A DNA stretch of 21,097 nt. Origin: JBEVMS01 sp040508515 (GTDB lineage Bacteria > Pseudomonadota > Gammaproteobacteria > Xanthomonadales > Rhodanobacteraceae). The DNA lies in assembly GCA_040508515.1 (NCBI GenBank), contig JBEVMS010000087.1:1-21097 (forward strand). Reading direction: 5' to 3'. This document shows, in pieces, positions 15,448 through 21,097 of the stretch (position 1 is the first letter of the stretch; the number at the start of each line of letters is the position of its first letter). A model generated the notes under the pieces. It saw only the letters and a program-made list of their open reading frames with translations. It did not search any database and had not been told where the DNA came from. Both the position numbers and the translations under genes were made by a program.

Positions 15448-16584
15448 ATGCAGCGGAATTTTTGGTTCTCGGCGGTTTTCGGCCTGCTGGCCTGTTATGG
15501 GTCGGCAGTGATGGCTCAGTCGCAGCCCACGTACGACATCAAGGTCAGCAGCGCGGAGAGGTTCGATCAGAAGCTGCATGACACCTTGATCCGGCAACGC
15601 AGTGCTGCGCATGGTCCATTGGATGCCAAGCAGCTGGCTGCCTTCCGCGATGTCATGCTGCATGACGGATGGCCCACTGTGACGGTGGCGGGAAAGGATG
15701 GTGTAGATGCGGCGGGGGATTTGGCTCGTCTCTCCACCAGCGACTATCCGCTACAAGATGCACTGGAACAGATCATCGGAAACCGAGTTGGCGTTGATAT
15801 TGATGGCTTGGCGTTTGCTCGGCTCGATGATCACATCGAATCCGCGCATACAGGACGCCAGCAGTTCGGCACGCTGCTCAAGCTCAAAGGTGGCAAGGTG
15901 GTGCCTTCGCCGCCAGTATCGGAATTGGATGCCAACACGGCCCGGGACTTTACAGGCCTTCCACTGCTGCAGGATTATCTCAAAGCTGTTCAAGCCCGAG
16001 TTGATGGTGGGCAATCGCTCGATCAAGCGAACGTGATTCCTCGCTTGTCCACCCTGGCCAAGAAGTTGTCGGACCCTCAGCTTCGCAAGCAACTGTATGG
16101 CATGGTGGTCGCCGATCAAAGTGTGCGGAACAGCTTTGTCAAAGAGGGCATGAAGCCTGATTCCCCGTTTCACAAGAAACTTCAGGAAGTGGATCGCCAG
16201 AACCTCGTGGCATTGAAAGCTATCTTTTCGAAATCCGGATTTCCGACTATGGCGATGATCGGTCGTGATGGCGTGTCGACGGTCTTTCTGCTCGTGCAGC
16301 ACGCCGACGAAGACCGGGCATTCCAAAAGCATGCGTTGGAGCTGGCCAAGCCATTGATGGAGCGGGGCGAACTCCCTCGCGCTGAATACGCCATGCTTAT
16401 CGATCGAGTGCGGATTGCGGATAGCAAGCCTCAGCTCTACGGAACTCAGGTTAAAGTTGTAGATGGCAAGGTTGAGATATTGCCCGTCGAGGATCCTGAC
16501 CAACTGGATGCCCGTCGTAAGTCCATGGCGTTGACACCGGAGGCGGATTACCTTAGGCAGTTTCATATGCCGAGTGATCACTAA
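15448..16584 (+). CDS. Secreted protein with two DUF6624-like units
   Basis: A 378-residue protein with a Sec signal peptide (MQRNFWFSAVFGLLACYGSAVMAQ, cleavage after about residue 23). The C-terminal half (about residues 200-370) looks like a DUF6624 domain: SGFPTMAMIGRDG, then FLLVQHADED, GELPRAEYAMLIDRV and QLYGTQVKVVDGKVEI. The N-terminal half repeats the same plan in a diverged form: DGWPTVTVAGKDG, then FGTLLKLKGGKVV. It looks like an internal duplication. The biochemical function of the family is unknown to me. AAAGGTGG precedes the ATG. It follows the ATP-grasp remnant by 73 bases in the same direction, so the two were probably one operon. Base composition and codon use are AT-richer than the chromosome around the element. 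Confidence 0.75.
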   Translation: MQRNFWFSAVFGLLACYGSAVMAQSQPTYDIKVSSAERFDQKLHDTLIRQRSAAHGPLDAKQLAAFRDVMLHDGWPTVTVAGKDGVDAAGDLARLSTSDYPLQDALEQIIGNRVGVDIDGLAFARLDDHIESAHTGRQQFGTLLKLKGGKVVPSPPVSELDANTARDFTGLPLLQDYLKAVQARVDGGQSLDQANVIPRLSTLAKKLSDPQLRKQLYGMVVADQSVRNSFVKEGMKPDSPFHKKLQEVDRQNLVALKAIFSKSGFPTMAMIGRDGVSTVFLLVQHADEDRAFQKHALELAKPLMERGELPRAEYAMLIDRVRIADSKPQLYGTQVKVVDGKVEILPVEDPDQLDARRKSMALTPEADYLRQFHMPSDH

Positions 16585-16596
16585 ATCGAAGTCAAC

Positions 16597-17036
16597 TGAT
16601 AATCCCCCCGTTTTTAACTGACCCAAAAGTGGAGCTATACGGCGAGCGCCAGTTATTGGGGGGCGCCGAGCGCCATGTTCGGGCGCTCATGGTTGTACGT
16701 CCATAGCAATCGTGTGGCCATGTCTTTTACCTGCTCGATCGAGTCGAACAAAGTGGTGCTAGCCAAGCATAGTGCACGGTTCGGTTGTAGCGTTCGATGT
16801 AGGCGTTCTGCTTAGGCTTGCCCGGTTGGATGTGGCTGATCTGGATTCCATGTTGCGCGGTCCAGGCCAGCAACGCACCACTGATGTAGTCGGAGCCGTT
16901 ATCGCAGCGGATCGCCACGGGCTTGCCGCGCCACTCGATGATCTGTTCCAACGCGCGGATCACGGGGGCCGAGGGCAGCGACAGATCCACTTCGATCCCC
17001 AGCCCTTCGCGGTTGAAATCGTCCAACACGTTGAAC
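16597..17036 (-). pseudogene. IS3-family OrfB 3' remnant (second IS copy)
   Basis: The IS end at 16597 reads TGATAATCCCCCCGTTTTTAA, a typical terminal repeat. On the minus strand an OrfB C-terminus is recognisable: FNVLDDFNREGLGIEVDLSLP, IRCDNGSDYISGALLAW with the second Asp of the DDE set, and the HIQPGKPKQNAYIERYNRTV segment with the final Glu. A frameshift follows near 16770. After it the other frame continues FDSIEQVKDMATRLLWTYNHERPNMALG, and an extra stop occurs near the end. The 5' part is missing because the third IS begins at 17037. Confidence 0.85.
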
Positions 17037-17943
17037 TGAATCGCCCCGGCTTTCGTGGAGACTGTTTGGTTTAAGTCAGGCCACGACCGTGGTGGCCTAA
17101 CTGGCGAGTAGCCGGTAGTAGTTTGCCTCGGCCTCGGTCAGCGGAATATAGCCAATGGGTTCGAGTAACCGGTGGTGGTTGAACCAGGCCACCCATCCGG
17201 GCGTGGCCCATTCCACAGCCTCCTTGGTTTTCCAGGGCGCACGGCGATGAATGAACTCGGCTTTGTAGAGGCCGTTGACGGTCTCCGCGAGCGCGTTGTC
17301 GTAGCTGTCGCCCTTGCTGCCGACCGTCGGCTCGATACTGGCCTCGGCCAGGCGTTCGCTGTAGCCGATGGAAACAGATAGCGACCCGCGATCGCTGTGG
17401 TGAATCAGGCGGCTGTCACGCTCAGACTGACGCGCATAGAGCGCCTGTTCCAGTGCATCGGGCACGAAGTTCGTGTGCATCGAACGGCTGACGCTTCAGC
17501 CCACGATGCAGCGGGCGAATATGTCGACGACGAAGGCCACGTACCGTGCCACCGCAGTGCCTTCACGCGCCAGTTGCCGCCATACCTTGTCGGCCCGTAT
17601 ACATGCAGGTTGGCTCGCCAGACGCGCTCGATCTGAGGCGCCAGCACCGCGTCAAGTTGGACCCGGGCGCAGCGCCCCCGCGGATCGCGTTGACGCTGCG
17701 TGGCGTCGATAGCCCGACGGGGCGATCAGCAACACTTGGCAGATCGGCTCGACCCCGAAGGTGTCACGGTGCGTGCCGACGAAGCCCCTCAGGACTTGAG
17801 TCGGCGGTAGAGCTCCGCCTGGGCGAAAACGCGCTGGCCAACTTCAGAATCTCACCCGGCTTAGCTCCTTGACCTCGCGCTCGAGTTCCTTGACGCGCTG
17901 CGCCTCAGCGGTTGTCACACCGTCGGGAGCGCCGGTGTCGATC
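17037..17943 (-). pseudogene. IS3-family OrfAB remnant (third IS copy), internally deleted
   Basis: The IS end at 17037 reads TGAATCGCCCCGGC, a common IS3-type terminus, and sits inside the second IS copy. On the minus strand come first the end of an OrfA (GVTTAEAQRVKELEREVKEL, 17870-17930), then frameshifted OrfB start pieces (GVEPICQVLLIAPSGY). After a large internal deletion there follows VARYVAFVVDIFARCIVG and finally a clean C-terminus at 17097-17480 (HHSDRGS, GSKGDSYDNALAETVNGLYKAEF, RLLEPIGYIPLTEAEANYY). Several shifts and stops show it is dead. The OrfA start and the other IS end are missing; the break abuts the recombinase stump at about 17944. Confidence 0.85.
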
Positions 17944-18021
17944 TCGTGCCGCGGAGCTGCCGGTCGCCTGTTTCGGGTCGGAGAACCGCAGGTAGCTGTA
18001 TACTTTCGCGTTTTGGCGCAT
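17944..18021 (-). pseudogene. N-terminal stump of a serine recombinase (integrase)
   Basis: From the ATG at 18021 (AAGGG eight bases upstream), 26 codons remain and carry the conserved start of the resolvase/invertase fold: AKVYSYLRFSDPKQATGSSAAR. The YxRxS core includes the presumed nucleophile Ser14, and the spacing to DPKQ and GSS fits large serine recombinases. After Arg26 the sequence changes to IS material, so all but the extreme N-terminus is gone. The gene points away from rimO and starts about 55 bases from the crossover core, the usual place for an integrase next to its attachment site. The match is short but motif-rich. Confidence 0.72.
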
Positions 18022-18037
18022 CTGGCGGACCCTTACC

Positions 18038-19369
<1,332 letters not shown>

Positions 19370-19383
19370 GCCAAAGCCAGCGC

Positions 19384-20193
19384 ATGCGTTACCTGGCACC
19401 GCCGCGGGGCAGTATCGACCCGGCGGCGTTCGCCCGTCTGCCGCTGGCCGAGTGGCAGGAGTACGCCGAGCTGTTGCAGGGCGAGGCGTGGCCCAGCCTG
19501 GAGCAGCTTGCGGCGTGCTTGCCAGAGGATGCGCCGCAGCGCTTCGTCGCGCAGACGCCGCAGTTGCTTGCCGAAGGCCTGCACTACGAGCAGCGCATCG
19601 CCCAACACGGCGCGATTGCTACCCGCCTGGGCAATTGGCATGATCTCTTCAACGCGCTGATCTGGCTGCGTTACCCGCGGATCAAGCGCGCATTGAACGC
19701 GCAGCAGGTGGCCGAGATCGCCCAGGTCGGCACCAAACAACGCTCGCGCGCGCAATGCGCGCTGACCCATTTCGACGAGGGCGGCGTGATCGTCGGCGTA
19801 CGCGATCCGGCCCTGCTGGCGCTGTGGGATGCGCACGATTGGCATGGCCTGTTCTGGCGCGAGCGCACGGCCTGGCACGATGGCCGGATCGAGCTGGCGC
19901 TGTTCGGCCATGCGCTGTTGGAGCATGCGTTGACGCCGGACAAACTGCTGGTCGGCAAGGCGCTGGTGTTCACGCTGGGCCCGGCTTCGTCGCGTCAGAC
20001 GTTGCTGGACGCATGCGCGCGTGGCATCGCCGCGGCGCAGTCGCTGCGCGATCCGCAGGAGCTGCGCCCGCTGCCTTTGTCGGGCATTCCTGGTTGGCAT
20101 CCGCGTGACGGCGACGAAGACTTCTATCGCCACGGCGAATGCTTCCAGCCGCTGCGCGCCGGCCGACGTTATCCGACGGCATGGGGCATCTAG
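19384..20193 (+). CDS. DUF3025 family protein
   Basis: A 269-residue protein with the DUF3025 signature NWHDLFNALIWLRYPRIKRALNA in its first half (about residues 82-104). The remainder has conserved-looking patches such as THFDEGGVIVG and FGHALLEHAL, plus a C-terminal YRHGECFQPLRAGRRYPTAWG. The family is found in many beta- and gammaproteobacteria; its function is unknown. There is no signal peptide or membrane segment, so it is probably cytoplasmic. The start is the ATG at 19384, 14 bases after the rimO stop, and the two genes are likely co-transcribed. Upstream pairing with 16S rRNA is poor. Confidence 0.87.
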   Translation: MRYLAPPRGSIDPAAFARLPLAEWQEYAELLQGEAWPSLEQLAACLPEDAPQRFVAQTPQLLAEGLHYEQRIAQHGAIATRLGNWHDLFNALIWLRYPRIKRALNAQQVAEIAQVGTKQRSRAQCALTHFDEGGVIVGVRDPALLALWDAHDWHGLFWRERTAWHDGRIELALFGHALLEHALTPDKLLVGKALVFTLGPASSRQTLLDACARGIAAAQSLRDPQELRPLPLSGIPGWHPRDGDEDFYRHGECFQPLRAGRRYPTAWGI

Positions 20194-20274
20194 CCATTCG
20201 CTAGTGTCGCGACGGCACTTTCGCCGTTTCGCTGCGATACGCATCGCCCGATGCGGTATCAGGTTTTGTCACGC

Positions 20275-20307
20275 ACGGGATCGGTCGGTAGCCGATCCCG
20301 TCGCTTT
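20275..20307 (+). terminator. Terminator-like hairpin after the DUF3025 gene
   Basis: A perfect 10-bp stem (ACGGGATCGG at 20275-20284 and its complement at 20292-20301) with loop TCGGTAG, followed by CGCTTTG. The short T-run makes it a moderate intrinsic terminator for the rimO-DUF3025 transcript. The gene at 20382 then needs its own promoter. Confidence 0.65.
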
Positions 20308-20381
20308 GTGCGCCTTATCACACTGTTCCTACACGCTAGCAATTGGCCGTCTATGCGGCCACGCATGCAAGGGACACGACG

Positions 20382-20951
20382 ATGGCAAATTTCGATGCGT
20401 TCTTTCCGACCCTGCTCAAGCACGAGGGCGGTTTTGTCGACGACACGGACGACCCGGGCGGTGCGACCAACAAAGGCGTCACCTTTGCCACCTTCCAAGC
20501 CTGCGCGCTGAAGCTGTTGCAGGTGCAGCCGACGCTGGACAACCTGCGTCAGCTCTCCGATGCGCAGGCCGCGACGATCTACAAGGCCCGCTATTGGGAT
20601 GTGCTGCGCGCCGATCAGATCGCGTTGCAACCGTTGGCGGAGATCGTTTTCGATTTCTACGTCAATGCCGGCGGCAACGCGGTGAAGCTTTTGCAGCGGC
20701 TTCTCAATGCGCAGAAGGGCGCCAATCTGACGGTGGATGGCGGGTTCGGCGACGCGACCTTTGTCGCGCTGCAGGCGGCCGATCAGCGCGATTTGTACGG
20801 ACGCTACAAACAAGGCCGCGCCGACTATTACCGGCAGTTGGTCGAAGCGCGTCCGGCGCTCGGCAAATTCTTGAAAGGTTGGTTGGCGCGGGTTGGTACG
20901 GGCCTGACGCCGGCGGCGCTCGATCCGGCCTCCATGCGGGTCGATATCTGA
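20382..20951 (+). CDS. GH108 family N-acetylmuramidase (endolysin-like) with peptidoglycan-binding domain
   Basis: A 189-residue predicted muramidase. The GH108 catalytic Glu15 lies in LLKHEGGFVDD near the start, followed by DPGGATNKGVTFATF and YWDVLRADQI, both typical of this family. The C-terminal half (NAGGNAVKLLQRLLNAQKG, LTVDGGFGDATFVAL) fits the peptidoglycan-binding domain often fused to GH108. There is no signal peptide, as in phage endolysins that rely on a holin. The start at 20382 has AAGGGA seven bases upstream. No phage structural genes surround it in this window, so it may be a domesticated lysin, or the edge of a phage-like or secretion cluster further right. Confidence 0.9.
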   Translation: MANFDAFFPTLLKHEGGFVDDTDDPGGATNKGVTFATFQACALKLLQVQPTLDNLRQLSDAQAATIYKARYWDVLRADQIALQPLAEIVFDFYVNAGGNAVKLLQRLLNAQKGANLTVDGGFGDATFVALQAADQRDLYGRYKQGRADYYRQLVEARPALGKFLKGWLARVGTGLTPAALDPASMRVDI

Positions 20952-21052
20952 TGTGGGCCGAACTGGCTCGGCGGGTGTACCGGGCCTTGAGCGTCGTGGC
21001 CGACTTGGGTGGCGAGGTTGTCCGCTATCATCTGCGGCACATCTCCCCTTGA
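20951..21052 (+). CDS. Possible small ORF after the muramidase
   Basis: A 33-codon frame (MWAELARRVYRALS to HLRHISP) starts with an ATG that overlaps the muramidase stop as TGATG, a common sign of translational coupling. The peptide is amphipathic and Arg-rich, not a clear membrane helix, and resembles no family I know. It ends 10 bases before the next start. It may be a real small gene or a chance frame. Confidence 0.3.
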   Translation: MWAELARRVYRALSVVADLGGEVVRYHLRHISP

Positions 21053-21062
21053 GGATCAGCCC

Positions 21063-21097
21063 ATGAAAAAAATGATCGGTTCGCGTCTTTCTCCGCC
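21063..21097 (+). CDS. Start of the next gene (cut by window end)
   Basis: An ATG at 21063 preceded by GAGGA (about 10 bases upstream) begins MKKMIGSRLSP and runs off the window. The Lys-rich start could open a signal peptide, but too little is visible to name the product. Confidence 0.5.
   Translation, partial: MKKMIGSRLSP

Noticed and set aside
17081..17098. The palindrome-like GGCCACGACCGTGGTGGCC near the end of the third IS as a terminator or origin
   Set aside because: It is imperfect, lacks a T-run on either side and lies at the usual end of the IS transposase frame, so it is probably part of the IS terminus.

Overview
The window is a high-GC proteobacterial chromosome segment. The protein sequences and gene types suggest a gammaproteobacterium of the Lysobacterales/Xanthomonadales (Xanthomonas, Rhodanobacter or Dyella type). 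The support is a typA/mrp/dcd/rimO housekeeping set, a pyroglutamate operon, and IS3-family elements of the kinds common in xanthomonads. This placement is an inference from recognised protein families; no search was run.

Positions 1-13490 are ordinary chromosome. On the minus strand lies the 5' part of typA. On the plus strand follow an SDR and a second Rossmann protein, then a DUF4126 membrane protein overlapping a mercuric-reductase-like flavoprotein. A DUF2147 secreted protein (minus) is divergent from mrp/apbC (plus). Next come dcd and a small lipoprotein, closed by a strong terminator. From 13337 down to 9140 runs a tightly overlapping minus-strand operon: dienelactone hydrolase, HIT protein, pxpB, pxpC, pxpA and pcp. 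The last four genes form a complete route from N-terminal pyroglutamyl peptides to glutamate.

Positions 13491-18082 are the unusual part. The true start of rimO, with its first 18 codons, lies at 13491-13544 and ends at the codons for Gly-Cys-Pro. The rest of rimO resumes about 4.5 kb away at 18083. A different, AT-richer set of 15 codons replaces the lost N-terminus in frame. Both junctions share the 9 bp GGCTGCCCC. Joining the element-side flanks rebuilds an attP-like dyad (CTAGG-CTGCC-CCTAG). Immediately inside the right junction is the N-terminal stump of a serine recombinase carrying the YxRxS motif, divergent from rimO. I read this as a decayed integrative element of the serine-recombinase type. 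It targets the conserved SLGCPK segment of rimO and brings its own start codon and substitute N-terminus.

The element's cargo is a truncated ATP-grasp ligase of the graspetide (MvdC/MvdD) type and an intact secreted protein with two DUF6624-like units. Three IS3-family copies have worn it down. One is a full-length IS with a nonsense-mutated orfB (13649-14874). A truncated one (16597-17036) is interrupted by a third, which is itself internally deleted and fused to the recombinase stump (17037 to about 17943).

Positions 18038-21097 return to chromosome. They carry the restored rimO, a DUF3025 gene, a terminator, a GH108 muramidase with a possible 33-codon ORF behind it, and the first codons of another gene.
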